Assembly (NCBI GenBank): GCA_013002535.1
Contig: JABDJK010000080.1
Span: forward strand, 62,001-126,000
Source of the DNA: Hyphococcus sp.
GTDB lineage: Bacteria; Pseudomonadota; Alphaproteobacteria; Caulobacterales; Parvularculaceae
Reading direction: 5' to 3'
Length of the DNA: 64,000 nt
Shown: one piece after another, positions 53,495 to 62,356 of the stretch
Position numbering within the stretch: the stretch's first letter is position 1
How the letters are laid out: the number at the start of each line of letters is the position of its first letter
Made by a program: the position numbers and the translations under genes
Notes under the pieces: model-generated
Databases searched by the model: none
What the model was told of the DNA's origin: nothing
The model's input: only the letters and a program-made list of their open reading frames with translations

Positions 53495-54256
53495 TTATCG
53501 CGGTTGCATTCTTATGGCTCCATCGAGCCGGATTGTTTCGCCGTTCAAATAGGCATTGCGGCAAATTTCCATTGCTAGCGACGCATACTCCTCTGGCGTC
53601 CCCATACGTTTTGGGAATGGCACCATTGCACTGAGCGCGTCTTTTACCTTGTCATCCATTCCCATCATCATTGGTGTCAGGAATATACCGGGCGCTATCG
53701 TGTTTACACGAATGCCTACAGACATAAGATCCCGGGCGATTGGAAGCGTCATCCCCGACACACCGGCTTTCGACGCCGTGTAGGCGGCTTGCCCAATTTG
53801 CCCATCAAAAGCTGCGACGGAAGCAGTGTTTATGATGACGCCGCGATCACCATCTTGGCCGGGCTCATTTTTTTCCATTTCCGCTGCAACAAGACGAATG
53901 CAATTGAAGGTGCCGACGAGGTTGATGTTTATTACTTTTTGAAAGCTTTCAAGGCGGTGCGCGCCATTTTTGCCAATGGTTTTCTCACCTATCGCAATGC
54001 CAGCGCAATTGATGAGGATACGCGGAGCGCCGAGTGCGGCGACGGTTTTTTCGACTGCCGTCGAAACACTTTCCTCATTGGAGACATCGGTGTGGCAAAA
54101 TATGCCGCCAAGTTTTGCGGCTAAGGCCTCGCCTTTTTCATCATTCATGTCCCAAAGCGCGACTTTGGCGCCTTTTCGGCCGAGCGCTTCGGCTGTCGCA
54201 GCGCCGAGACCAGACGCCCCGCCGGTTACAATGGCTGAGACTTCAGAAAAATTCAT
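53495..54256 (-). CDS. SDR dehydrogenase, 3-hydroxyacyl-CoA dehydrogenase-like
   Basis: A 253-residue classical [35 protein letters not shown] (Asp favours NAD), [33 protein letters not shown] with catalytic Tyr-x3-Lys, and [13 protein letters not shown]. It resembles the 17-beta-HSD type 10/short-chain 3-hydroxyacyl-CoA dehydrogenase group, used in beta-oxidation or isoleucine breakdown. It separates rpsO from pnp, which are normally adjacent. Confidence 0.88.
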   Translation of the reverse strand: MNFSEVSAIVTGGASGLGAATAEALGRKGAKVALWDMNDEKGEALAAKLGGIFCHTDVSNEESVSTAVEKTVAALGAPRILINCAGIAIGEKTIGKNGAHRLESFQKVININLVGTFNCIRLVAAEMEKNEPGQDGDRGVIINTASVAAFDGQIGQAAYTASKAGVSGMTLPIARDLMSVGIRVNTIAPGIFLTPMMMGMDDKVKDALSAMVPFPKRMGTPEEYASLAMEICRNAYLNGETIRLDGAIRMQPR

Positions 54257-54324
54257 TCATCTTCTCCGGGAAATTCAATTTGCATCGGCGCTTGGTTTGT
54301 TAGGATACGCTCGAGAATTCGGCT

Positions 54325-54594
54325 CTATCGGCGGATGCCGAGCTCACCGATCAACTTTTTGTATCGATCTTCATCCCGCCGTTTCACGTAGTCGAGCAGG
54401 CGACGGCGTTGCGAAACCATTTTCAATAAGCCGCGACGAGAATGGTTGTCTTTTTTATGCTCTTTGAAGTGTTCAGTCAGGTTGGTAATGCGCTCAGTAA
54501 GGATTGCGACCTGGACTTCAGGAGACCCAGTATCATCGTTACCTTGGGCGAATTTTTTGATTAGCTCGGCCTTGCGGCTTGGCGCAATAGACAT
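54325..54594 (-). CDS. rpsO: 30S ribosomal protein S15
   Basis: An 89-residue protein of usual length: [60 protein letters not shown] then LLDYVKRRD. It binds 16S rRNA helices h20-h22. GGAGAAATTTT precedes ATG 54594. A GC-rich, hairpin-prone leader (about 54615-54650) lies upstream and could be an S15 autoregulatory site (inference). Confidence 0.96.
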   Translation of the reverse strand: MSIAPSRKAELIKKFAQGNDDTGSPEVQVAILTERITNLTEHFKEHKKDNHSRRGLLKMVSQRRRLLDYVKRRDEDRYKKLIGELGIRR

Positions 54595-54732
54595 AAAATT
54601 TCTCCGCAGCGTCTTGAAATATGCCGGCCCCGCCGGGACGCCGTCCAGCAGGGTCGATGAATTATGACGCGCTTATGGGCGAAGGGCGTTCAAATATCAA
54701 GGTCCAGCCTAACCTTGCGGCAAACTGGCCCA

Positions 54733-55554
54733 TCACTCTTTCAGCGCGGCTTCATCGGGCATCCCTACAATGTGAAAACCCGCATCTACGTGATGGGTCT
54801 CACCGGTGCACGATGCGCCGAGGTCTGACAGCAAATACAGAGCCGCACCAGCGACCCCTTTGGGTTCGGTATCGTCGCGCAACGGGCTTGCCGCGCGATT
54901 GAATGAGAACATATGGCGCCCGGAAGAAATACCCGCCGCAGCTAGAGTTTTGATCGGTCCGGCTGAAATCGCATTAACGCGAATTCCCCTCGGGCCAAGA
55001 TCGCGCGCAATATACCGCATCGACGCCTCGAGGGCGGCTTTCGCGACCCCCATGACGTTATAATTGGGGATAACGCGCTCTGATCCCAGATAGGTAAGCG
55101 TGATCATTGAGCCGCCTGGTTTCATCAATTTGGAGGCCCGGTTCGCAGCATCCACAAATGAGTAGGCTGACACATCCATCGTGTCTTTAAAATTTTTGCG
55201 GGTCGTGTTTTCGACGAAGGACCCTTCCAGTGCTTCTTTGTCGGTGAACGCAATCGAGTGGACCAAGAAATCTAAATCACCCCAGGCGTTATCAATTACA
55301 CTAAAGGCAGCGTCCATTGAGCCATCAGAAAGAACATCACATTCGACGATTAGTTTAGATTCCAGACTTTCCGCAAGCGGCCGAACCCGGCGCTCCAGCG
55401 CTTCATTTGCATAAGTGAACGCAAGCTCTGCGCCTTGCGCGTGCAATTGTTGTGCAATGTGCCACGCAATTGAATTCTTATTGGCGACTCCCATGATCAT
55501 ACCGCGCTTGCCGCGCATTAAGTCGCCGCTTGGAAAAGGTGCTTCACCGCCCAT
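54733..55554 (-). CDS. fabI: Enoyl-ACP reductase (NADH)
   Basis: A 273-residue enoyl-ACP reductase: GKRGMIMGVANKNSIAWHIA, LDFLVHSIAFTDKEALEGSF and the catalytic Tyr-x6-Lys in NYNVMGVAKAALEASMRYIA. ATG 55554 has AAGGA 7 bp upstream and is preferred to TTG 55575. It catalyses the last step of each fatty-acid elongation cycle. It is downstream of fabB and fabA on the same strand. Confidence 0.94.
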   Translation of the reverse strand: MGGEAPFPSGDLMRGKRGMIMGVANKNSIAWHIAQQLHAQGAELAFTYANEALERRVRPLAESLESKLIVECDVLSDGSMDAAFSVIDNAWGDLDFLVHSIAFTDKEALEGSFVENTTRKNFKDTMDVSAYSFVDAANRASKLMKPGGSMITLTYLGSERVIPNYNVMGVAKAALEASMRYIARDLGPRGIRVNAISAGPIKTLAAAGISSGRHMFSFNRAASPLRDDTEPKGVAGAALYLLSDLGASCTGETHHVDAGFHIVGMPDEAALKE

Positions 55555-55616
55555 TTCGCTATCCTTATTTGTCAACCATGCCGTGGAATCGGCGCTGCAT
55601 TAGTTATACGAACAGG

Positions 55617-56831
55617 TCAAACGCGCTCGACTGCCAAACATCCGTTAGTTCCGCCAAAGCCAAAACTATTGGTAAGGAAGCAGTCGATTTTAGCGTTGTC
55701 GATGCGTTCGCGAATGACAGGTAAGTCCTGGAATTCCGGGTCGAGATTTTCGATATGCGCCGACGCCGCCAGAAACTTCTCTTTCATCATGATCAGGCCG
55801 TACACAAGCTCTTGGGCGCCAACGGCGCCGAGCGAGTGGCCAGTAAGAGACTTGGTTGACGAGAATGGCGGAATTTCAGACCCGAAAACTTCTCGCAACG
55901 CTTGTGTTTCTTTTTGATCGCCAACCGGCGTCGATGTGCCGTGTGGGTTCACATAATCGACCGGTTTGCGGACTGTTTCCAGCGCGCCATTCATACAGCG
56001 CACAGCGCCTTCGCCGGACAGCTGGACCATGTCGTAGCCGTCTGAGTTAGCGAAATAGCCGGTGATTTCACCCAGAATTTCTGCGCCGCGAGCCTTGGCG
56101 TGCTCATATTCTTCTAGGACTACGACGGCAGCGCCGCCGGCAATCACAAAGCCGTCGCGATCCTTGTCATATGCGCGACTGGCGGTTTCAGGCGTATCGT
56201 TAAAGGCCGTCGCCATGGCGCCCATGGCGTCGAAAATATTGGCAAGCGTCCAGTCAAGTTCTTCGCCGCCGCCCGCAAACACAATGTCCTGTTTGCCCCA
56301 CATGATTTGTTCCGCGGCGGCGCCAATGCAGTGAACCGATGTCGCGCAGGCCGATGAGATTGAATAATTGACGCCAAGAATTTTAAAGGGGACTGCGAGT
56401 GTTGCGGAATTTGTCGACGACATTGCTTTTGGAACAATAGTCGGGCCGAGTTTTTTCGTATTTCCAGTTTCTCGAGTTTTGTCCGCAGCAGCGACGATTG
56501 CGCGGGTGGAGGGCCCGCCAGACCCCATTATTATCCCTGTGCTTGGAGCGCTAATTTTTTCTTCATCGAGCCCGGACATCTCAATAGCTTCTTGCATGGC
56601 GACATAGTTCCATGCTGCGCCTTCGCCCATGAAGCGTCGTGTGCGCCGATCCAAAACTGATTCTACATCCAGTTTCGGGCGGGCCCAAACTTGGCATTTA
56701 AAACCATGGTCAACAAAATCGTCGGCAGTCGTAATGCCGGATTTAGATTCACGGAGCGAATTTGAAACCTCGGCAACGTTATCGCCAATCGACGAAACGA
56801 TACCCATGCCGGTAATTACCACTCGCCTCAT
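55617..56831 (-). CDS. fabB: 3-oxoacyl-ACP synthase I
   Basis: A 404-residue condensing enzyme: RRVVITGMGIVSSIGDNVAE, the nucleophile in SISSACATSVHCIGAAAEQI and the His pair in YVNPHGTSTPVGDQKE and KSLTGHSLGAVGAQELVYG. FabB elongates unsaturated acyl chains. It is 42 bp downstream of fabA, the classic fabA-fabB pairing. ATG 56831 gives the family start. Confidence 0.94.
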   Translation of the reverse strand: MRRVVITGMGIVSSIGDNVAEVSNSLRESKSGITTADDFVDHGFKCQVWARPKLDVESVLDRRTRRFMGEGAAWNYVAMQEAIEMSGLDEEKISAPSTGIIMGSGGPSTRAIVAAADKTRETGNTKKLGPTIVPKAMSSTNSATLAVPFKILGVNYSISSACATSVHCIGAAAEQIMWGKQDIVFAGGGEELDWTLANIFDAMGAMATAFNDTPETASRAYDKDRDGFVIAGGAAVVVLEEYEHAKARGAEILGEITGYFANSDGYDMVQLSGEGAVRCMNGALETVRKPVDYVNPHGTSTPVGDQKETQALREVFGSEIPPFSSTKSLTGHSLGAVGAQELVYGLIMMKEKFLAASAHIENLDPEFQDLPVIRERIDNAKIDCFLTNSFGFGGTNGCLAVERV

Positions 56832-56873
56832 ATTCGCATTCACTCCCAAGCCTGCATTGCGGTTAATGCTAAA

Positions 56874-57404
56874 TCAGCTTCCTTGGACGTCCAATTGATC
56901 TGGCGTGAACAAGCCAACCCGCAGGTCCTTTGCGGTATAGATTTTTCGACCGTCCACAAACATAGCGCCGTCGCCGATTCCGAGCTTGAGAGCTCGGTTC
57001 ATGACCCGGCGCATGTTGATCTCGTATTTGACCAGTTTTGCGTCAGGCATGACTTGACCGGAGAACTTAACTTCGCCCGCGCCCAGCGCGCGACCTTTTC
57101 CCGGCAAGCCTGACCAAGTCAAATAAAACCCAATCAATTGCCAAAGCGCGTCCAATCCGAGGCAGCCAGGCATAACCGGGTCGCCGGGAAAATGGCAATC
57201 GAAGAACCATAGATCCGGATTTATGTCGAGTTCAGCCTCGATCAAGCCCTTGCCATGTTCGCCGGCTTCGTCATTGATCTGTGTGATGCGGTCAAACATA
57301 AGCATTTGCGGCACTGGCAGCTGCGCAGTGCCCGGCCCGGCGAAACCATGATAGCCGCATTCAAGCAATTCTTCGCGGTTGTAGCTGTTTTTCTTTTCTA
57401 GCAT
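56874..57404 (-). CDS. fabA: 3-hydroxydecanoyl-ACP dehydratase/isomerase
   Basis: A 176-residue hot-dog enzyme: [20 protein letters not shown] and the active-site segment [20 protein letters not shown] (His and Asp). It introduces the cis double bond in anaerobic-type unsaturated fatty acid synthesis. It is the first gene of the leftward fabA-fabB-fabI set. No recognisable regulator gene is adjacent. Confidence 0.95.
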   Translation of the reverse strand: MLEKKNSYNREELLECGYHGFAGPGTAQLPVPQMLMFDRITQINDEAGEHGKGLIEAELDINPDLWFFDCHFPGDPVMPGCLGLDALWQLIGFYLTWSGLPGKGRALGAGEVKFSGQVMPDAKLVKYEINMRRVMNRALKLGIGDGAMFVDGRKIYTAKDLRVGLFTPDQLDVQGS

Positions 57405-57459
57405 TTACCTGACTTCGCTGGTTGATTGCGCCGTTAGGTAAAGGCGGGCGCTCGCAGGG

Positions 57460-58008
57460 TCAATTCTGCGCCGCAGAAAACAGGGTTGAGATTTCGGCTC
57501 CCCAAAGCGCCCTTTCCGGGGCCCACCCTTTTGCGCCTTTGGCAGTCACAAAAAACCAGCCGTCTTGGACTTTGGAAACCCTGGCGATTACCCCGCCGCC
57601 AAGATGCGCCTTCGCAGGCGCCGCATAATTGGGCCTTGCCCGCAGCGGTAGCCGTTCTGAGCGAACAAGGACCGTTTGTGCGCCGGACAATTTGGATCGG
57701 TGGATCCAGCATTCATCGGATTCAGCGTCCCGAATCTTGCGCCAGTGATCGCTCGTTTCTGCAACGACAAGAACCGGTAAACCTCGACGCTTGTATGTTA
57801 ATCTGACCGGATGAGAAAAGCTCGGACCAGACCGGCAATAGGTTTCGCTTGTCTTGAGTGAGACAAATCTGGGAACCGGGTAGCCGGATGGCGTATCAAC
57901 CCGCACTTCTACGGGCGCGGCGCCGTCGGCGCTATTCGCAGCGGCGAACGCGCCAAAGACGATAATAATCGAGATCGGGAGGAAAACTAATCGCAAAACA
58001 AACACCAC
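57460..58008 (-). CDS. SH3-domain periplasmic protein (DUF1058/SH3_4 type)
   Basis: A ~182-residue protein with a signal-anchor (LRLVFLPISIIIVFGAFAAA) and two SH3-like repeats: PRFVSLKTSETYCRSGPSFS ... DHWRKIRDAESDECWIHRSK and RLPLRARPNYAAPAKAHLGG ... GWFFVTAKGAKGWAPERAL. Members bind or sense cell-wall material; the exact function is unknown. The start is uncertain: GTG 58008 is chosen, GTG 58005 and TTG 58023 are possible. A CtrA-type box lies upstream. Confidence 0.8.
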   Translation of the reverse strand: MVFVLRLVFLPISIIIVFGAFAAANSADGAAPVEVRVDTPSGYPVPRFVSLKTSETYCRSGPSFSHPVRLTYKRRGLPVLVVAETSDHWRKIRDAESDECWIHRSKLSGAQTVLVRSERLPLRARPNYAAPAKAHLGGGVIARVSKVQDGWFFVTAKGAKGWAPERALWGAEISTLFSAAQN

Positions 58009-58060
58009 GTGTTCAAAAAACAATATATAATGAACAAACCCTTACCCGACGACAATTCGC

Positions 58061-58075
58061 TTAATACCAAGTTAA
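58061..58075. promoter_or_regulatory. CtrA-type binding site TTAA-N7-TTAA
   Basis: TTAATACCAAGTTAA followed by CC is a perfect TTAA-N7-TTAAC match to the alphaproteobacterial CtrA box. It lies in the 103-bp divergent region between the SH3-protein gene (leftward) and the hydroxyacid dehydrogenase gene (rightward), where it could control either. Confidence 0.55.
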
Positions 58076-58111
58076 CCAAAATAGAAAAATCGGGCCGAAG
58101 CGGCATATAGT

Positions 58112-59125
58112 ATGAGAATTATGAAGCTTGAAAACCCGCGCGTTGCGTTGACCCGAAAATTACCGTCGCCAGTCGAGAAGCGGCTTGCGGACCTGTTTGA
58201 CGCGGTAATGCGCGAGGATGATGCGCCGCTCTCGCGCGAAGCATTGTTAGAATGCGCGCGTGATTGCGATGTGCTTGCGGCAACGCTGAGCGATCGGCTT
58301 GACGAGCAATTTTTTGACGCCGTAGGCGATCGCCTCAAACTCATCGCAAATTTTGGCGCCGGGGTCGATCATATCGATGTAGCGGCCGCAAACGAACGCG
58401 GGATCACTGTTACGAACACCCCGTCGGTGCTCGCTGAGGATGCCGCCGATATGGCGATGGCGTTGATCCTGGCCGTGCCGCGCCGACTGGTTGAGGGCGT
58501 CCGCGCTCTCGAAAACGGCGACTTCCATGGCTGGTCGCCGACCTGGATGCTTGGCCATCGGGTGCGTGGCAAGAAACTGGGCATTATTGGCATGGGCCGC
58601 GTCGGCGAGGCGATCGCGCGGCGCGCCAACGCCATTGGTCTTTCGGTTCACTACCATAATCGGAACGCCATTAATCCGCACATAGAGAAGGAATTGAGCG
58701 CAAGCTATTGGGACGATCTTGATGCAATGCTGGCTGAAATGGACATAGTTTCGGTCAATTGTCCGCTTACAGAGTCGACTTTCCATCTGTTATCGAAAGC
58801 ACGATTAGAGCGCCTTCAATCCCATGCCTATGTTGTTAATATTTCACGCGGCGAGATTGTCGATGAATGCGCGTTGGCCGACCTCATTGAAGCCGGGCGG
58901 ATCGCCGGCGCAGGTCTTGACGTCTATGAGCGTGGCAGCCCGAACGCGAAACTAGCGGCTGCGCCCAATGTCGTTCTTTTGCCGCATATGGCCTCGGCCA
59001 CGGTGGAGAGCCGTATCGAGATGGGCGAGCGGGTCATCATCAATATCAAGATGTTTGCCGACGGCCATAAGCCGCCGGATCGGGTCATCCTGGGCCTTGA
59101 CGAGGGCCGTTCGCCCGCGACTTAA
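58112..59125 (+). CDS. D-2-hydroxyacid dehydrogenase (glyoxylate/hydroxypyruvate reductase-like)
   Basis: A 337-residue NAD(P)-dependent enzyme: LKLIANFGAGVDHIDVAAAN, nucleotide loop KLGIIGMGRVGEAIARRANA, VNISRGEIVDECALADLIEA (Arg), GAGLDVYERGSPN (Glu) and VVLLPHMASATVESR (catalytic His). It reduces a 2-keto acid to the D-2-hydroxy acid; glyoxylate or hydroxypyruvate are likely. The start is ATG 58112 or 58121, without a clear ribosome binding site. Confidence 0.9.
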   Translation: MRIMKLENPRVALTRKLPSPVEKRLADLFDAVMREDDAPLSREALLECARDCDVLAATLSDRLDEQFFDAVGDRLKLIANFGAGVDHIDVAAANERGITVTNTPSVLAEDAADMAMALILAVPRRLVEGVRALENGDFHGWSPTWMLGHRVRGKKLGIIGMGRVGEAIARRANAIGLSVHYHNRNAINPHIEKELSASYWDDLDAMLAEMDIVSVNCPLTESTFHLLSKARLERLQSHAYVVNISRGEIVDECALADLIEAGRIAGAGLDVYERGSPNAKLAAAPNVVLLPHMASATVESRIEMGERVIINIKMFADGHKPPDRVILGLDEGRSPAT

Positions 59126-59278
59126 CGCATCGTTAGGGCTCAACCGTTGCCTTCCAGTCACATCTGTTCACAACCCGTTGTCGTCAATAAAATTTTAGTT
59201 GAATCGCAACCATCGCAGCGCAATCCTCTTGCCGTCGCCGAAGTATAACCGGCGCTCTCAGTAAGCATTGTTTTGGGG

Positions 59279-59755
59279 ATGATTGTTGTGCGGAAGATGA
59301 TGGGGATCGGGGCCTTGCTCGCGGCGGCGACTGCCGCCCATGCGGATTCCGCTGAGCCGGTCAATCTGTTCACTATTCATGCAAATCCAATGATCGCCGT
59401 TGCGGCGGTTCAGGCCCCCTTCGAAGCGCTGCCGGGTCAGGCGGTGCGGCTGTCTGTCTATGACAGCGAAGACGCTTTCCTTGAGAATGTTATTGCGAAA
59501 CATGAAGCGACTGTCGGAGAGGACCGCGTTGCGGTGATGCCGTTGGAAGAACTGGCGCCCGGTGAATATGCGTTCGTCGCTTATCTCGATGAAAATGGAG
59601 ATGGTAAACTCAACCGCGGCAAAGTGCTTGGCCGTCCCAAAGAGCCGGTGGCGTTCTCCAATGGCGTCAAACCAAAACTGCGCAAACCGAAATTCGAAGA
59701 AACGAAAGTTTCAATTGAGCCTGGCGCCGTCGTTGTCATTAAATTCGACGACTAA
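59279..59755 (+). CDS. DUF2141 secreted protein (second copy)
   Basis: A ~158-residue protein with a signal peptide (MMGIGALLAAATAAHADSA) and a DUF2141 domain: YAFVAYLDENGDGKLNRGKV, LGRPKEPVAFSNGVKP and KPKFEETKV are the full signature. The DENGDGKLN loop is calcium-binding-like. The function is unknown. It is a distant paralogue of the protein at 8339. ATG 59279 is chosen over the TTG at 59273. Confidence 0.82.
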   Translation: MIVVRKMMGIGALLAAATAAHADSAEPVNLFTIHANPMIAVAAVQAPFEALPGQAVRLSVYDSEDAFLENVIAKHEATVGEDRVAVMPLEELAPGEYAFVAYLDENGDGKLNRGKVLGRPKEPVAFSNGVKPKLRKPKFEETKVSIEPGAVVVIKFDD

Positions 59756-59760
59756 AGCGC

Positions 59761-60387
59761 CTATTCTCGTAAGAATTCAGCCTCGATTTCCAACGTAACT
59801 TTGTCGCCGACAAGGCCGTCGAAGCGGTCGACGCTAAAGTGGCTGCGCCTGATTATTCCAGTCGCTGAGAAGCCGACAACATACGCGCGGCGCAAGGCGT
59901 CGCGGGCGCCGCCGTTAAACTCGACATTCAGCGATACAGGTGCGTTGGCGCCGTTCAAGCTAAGATCGCCAGTCATCACTCCACTGGTCTCACCGGTAAT
60001 TTGGATTGATGTGGAGCGAAAGGCCGCTTGCGGAAACGCCTCCGCACTAAACCAGTCGGGCCCCATCAGCGTTGCGGCGAATTCATCATTGGCGATGTCA
60101 AGGCTGGTCATGTCGATGATGGCTTCGATTATGGCGTCCTGGGGGCGCTCCGGGTCGAAATCGAGGCTCGCGTCAAATCGTTCAAATCGCCCGACATAGG
60201 TCGAAAAGCCAAGGTGATCGACCTTAAAGAGAAGGCTCGCATGTTCGCTGTCGAGGCGGTATTGGCCGGCGCGAAGCGCGGTCGCCTCTGCCCGGACGTT
60301 CGGCTTCGCGATATCGGCAAGCACCGACGCACACCCGCTTGCGGCAAACGCCGCAGCAAGTACAAATATTCTGACGCCAGTGATCAT
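59761..60387 (-). CDS. YceI-family lipoprotein
   Basis: A ~208-residue YceI-domain protein, a lipocalin-like barrel that binds isoprenoid or polyprenyl lipids. The N-terminus FVLAAAFAASGCASV has a lipobox (ASGC). QYRLDSEHASLLFKVDHLGF, STYVGRFERFDASLDFD, MTGDLSLNGANAPVSLNVEF and HFSVDRFDGLVGDKVTLEIE are typical. ATG 60387 has AGAGG 8 bp upstream; ATG 60393 overlaps the moeB stop (TGATG). It is coupled to moeB. Confidence 0.87.
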   Translation of the reverse strand: MITGVRIFVLAAAFAASGCASVLADIAKPNVRAEATALRAGQYRLDSEHASLLFKVDHLGFSTYVGRFERFDASLDFDPERPQDAIIEAIIDMTSLDIANDEFAATLMGPDWFSAEAFPQAAFRSTSIQITGETSGVMTGDLSLNGANAPVSLNVEFNGGARDALRRAYVVGFSATGIIRRSHFSVDRFDGLVGDKVTLEIEAEFLRE

Positions 60388-60392
60388 TTGCA

Positions 60393-61160
60393 TCACCTCT
60401 GTTGCGCTTCTGCGCCGCAATCGCATGCCGGATCCGCGGAAAGCTTTACCGTTCGTGTCTGAGCGGCGAGCCCGTCATAGATGAGGAGCCGCCCGGCAAG
60501 GCTCTCGCCAACGCCAGTGATCTCCTTGATGACCTCCATAGCGGCCAGCGCCCCGACGACGCCAGTCACCGCCCCGAGAACGCCTTCCTCAGCGCAATTG
60601 ACCTGCTGGTCCAGCGGCGGCTCCTCTGGCGTCAGGCAGCGATAACACGGGAGGACGCCCGGCGCCTCGAACGGTTTGAATGTTGCCACCTGTCCTTCGA
60701 AGCGCCCGACTGCGGCGGAAACCAGCGGCGTTCGCGCGGCGATGCAGGCTGTGTTCAAAGCGTAACGCGTTGCGAAATTATCGACGCCCTCAACAACGAA
60801 GTCGACGTCGCTGACACGGTTGCGCGCGTTGGTATCGTCAATGCGCAAGTTCAGCGGTTTGAATTTAACACCAGGGTTTAGCGCATTGATGAAGTCGCCC
60901 GCGGCGTCGACTTTTGCGCGGCCTATGTCGTCCGTGCGGAAAATGACCTGGCGCTGAAGGTTGGAAAGCGAAACAACATCATCGTCAGCTATATGCAATT
61001 CGCCGACGCCGGCGGCGGTGAGATACTCAATGATCGGCGCGCCGAGGCCGCCTGCGCCAACAATCAACACCTTTGCGTCGAGCAGATTCTTCTGCCCTTG
61101 GCCGCCGATTTCCTTCAACAGGATATGGCGCGAATAACGCGTTAGTTCATCTTCGTTCAT
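60393..61160 (-). CDS. MoeB/ThiF-family adenylyltransferase
   Basis: A 255-residue E1-like enzyme: RYSRHILLKEIGGQGQKNLL, ATP site VLIVGAGGLGAPIIEYLTAA, DDDVVSLSNLQRQVIF, and zinc cysteines in PCYRCLTPE and ACDCGAE. It adenylates the C-terminal Gly of MoaD/ThiS-like sulfur carriers. No rhodanese domain is attached and no moaD or thiS is adjacent, so the pathway (molybdopterin or thiamine) is open. Confidence 0.9.
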   Translation of the reverse strand: MNEDELTRYSRHILLKEIGGQGQKNLLDAKVLIVGAGGLGAPIIEYLTAAGVGELHIADDDVVSLSNLQRQVIFRTDDIGRAKVDAAGDFINALNPGVKFKPLNLRIDDTNARNRVSDVDFVVEGVDNFATRYALNTACIAARTPLVSAAVGRFEGQVATFKPFEAPGVLPCYRCLTPEEPPLDQQVNCAEEGVLGAVTGVVGALAAMEVIKEITGVGESLAGRLLIYDGLAAQTRTVKLSADPACDCGAEAQQR

Positions 61161-61213
61161 GCCGTTTAAATTGCGCCGTGACCGCGCCGAATTCAAATGC
61201 TAAAATCGCTGTC

Positions 61214-61414
61214 ATGCAGAAAACCATGATCATTATCGGGGTTACGATTATCGTGATTGGCCTTTTGTGGCCGTTCATCATGAAGCTTGGCCTCGGCCGT
61301 CTCCCCGGCGACATCGCGATCAAGCGTGAGGGGTTCTCGTTCTATTTTCCGATTACGACGATGATTATCGTTAGCATCATTGCGACGATATTGTTTCGAC
61401 TATTCGGGAAATAG
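61214..61414 (+). CDS. DUF2905 small membrane protein
   Basis: A 66-residue protein with two transmembrane helices (MIIIGVTIIVIGLLWPF; FPITTMIIVSIIATILFRLF) separated by the conserved loop LGLGRLPGDIAIKREGFSFY, the DUF2905 signature. The function is unknown. ATG 61214 is the conserved start. The stop is immediately followed by the reverse stop of dut. Confidence 0.88.
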   Translation: MQKTMIIIGVTIIVIGLLWPFIMKLGLGRLPGDIAIKREGFSFYFPITTMIIVSIIATILFRLFGK

Positions 61415-61894
61415 CTAGACCCCGGTTGAGCCGAACCCGCCGGCGCCGCGGGCGGTGTCGTCAAGCTCGTCGACCTCTTCGAAGACGGCCTGCCACACCG
61501 GCGCGATCACCATCTGGCCGATGCGGTCGCCGCGCTGTATGATGAAATCATCCGTTCCGTGATTAATTAGAATAACTTTCAATTCGCCGCGATAGTCTGC
61601 GTCGATAGTGCCCGGAGAGTTGACGCAGGAAATGCCGTGCCTCGCGGCAAGACCGGAGCGCGGGCGCATCTGCGCCTCCCATCCCGGCGGTAGGGCGATG
61701 GCGATCCCGGTCGGAACCATGAAACGCTCGCCGGGTTTTAATGTCAGCGGTTCGTTGATCGCCGCGCGGACATCACAGCCGGCGGCAAGCGCGGTCTCAT
61801 AAGACGGCAGATCAAGCCCTTCACCGTTTGGCAGGCGCTTGATGCGTATATGGGGAGAACTGGCGGTTTCGGTTTTCATCGCTGATAGGATCAT
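61415..61894 (-). CDS. dut: dUTP diphosphatase
   Basis: A 159-residue trimeric dUTPase with all five motifs: [66 protein letters not shown] and [13 protein letters not shown]. It removes dUTP and supplies dUMP. ATG 61894 has AGAGA upstream; ATG 61879 is an alternative. The coaBC gene often found next to it is absent. Confidence 0.95.
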   Translation of the reverse strand: MILSAMKTETASSPHIRIKRLPNGEGLDLPSYETALAAGCDVRAAINEPLTLKPGERFMVPTGIAIALPPGWEAQMRPRSGLAARHGISCVNSPGTIDADYRGELKVILINHGTDDFIIQRGDRIGQMVIAPVWQAVFEEVDELDDTARGAGGFGSTGV

Positions 61895-62178
61895 GGGTTT
61901 ATCTCTGATCGGATTCGGGGGCTTTTAATCATGGATTTGGCCCGTCTCAGAGAAATAGTTTTCCTCAGAATGCGGGCTCCGGGCGCGACAAATGTCACAG
62001 CTTTGCTTTTTGTTCGGCGCCTTACTCCTATTGGCTTTGCGGCGGAACTGGTCTGGTGCACGAAGAGTAAGCCGCGGAAAATCGGGGTTGCCGGGGCTGT
62101 ATTGAGCGGCGGGCGGTTCATCTATTCAAAGCGCCAATTTGTGGACTGTTTGGGGTTTTGCCTTTTGCGGTTCAAAGT

Positions 62179-62210
62179 TCCGTCGTCCTGGCGAAAGCCG
62201 GAATCTATCT
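62179..62210. repeat. Degenerate dispersed palindromic repeat
   Basis: TCCGTCGTCCTGGCGAAAGC then CGGAATCTATCT resembles a short palindrome often dispersed in proteobacterial intergenic DNA, typically CGTCATCCCGGCGAAAGCCG then GGATCCA. The core CTGGC-GAAA-GCCGG folds with a GNRA-type loop. Only one copy was noticed in the window. Confidence 0.5.
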
Positions 62211-62324
62211 CCGAAATTTTCAGCGTTTGTTGATGGCGCGGGTGATGGGCCCCGCCCGGCTGCAAATGCGGCCAAGTAATAAACAACGCGCCTTCGCGCC
62301 TGGGCGCCGGGGGAGCGGTAAAAT

Positions 62325-62351
62325 AAAAAAACGGCGCGCCTCGGGATGAGG
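62325..62351 (-). terminator. Possible terminator after the nadR-like gene
   Basis: On the minus strand, CCTC-ATCCC-GAGG is followed by the self-complementary CGCGCC stretch and a run of seven T (plus-strand A-run 62325-62331). The stem is short, so this is a weak call. Confidence 0.3.
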
Positions 62352-62356
62352 GGCGG

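Larger units (their letters stand above)
61895..62356. other. Intergenic region without a convincing gene
   Basis: About 460 bp between dut and the nadR-like gene, both leftward. Open frames here (for example 61931-62233) have no recognisable domain or ribosome binding site. It contains a degenerate palindromic repeat (62179-62210) and a possible leftward terminator near 62325-62351, and should also hold the dut promoter. Confidence 0.5.

Noticed and set aside
61931-62233. 100-codon frame between dut and the nadR-like gene
   Set aside because: It has no domain, no ribosome binding site and crosses the palindromic repeat; treated as non-coding.
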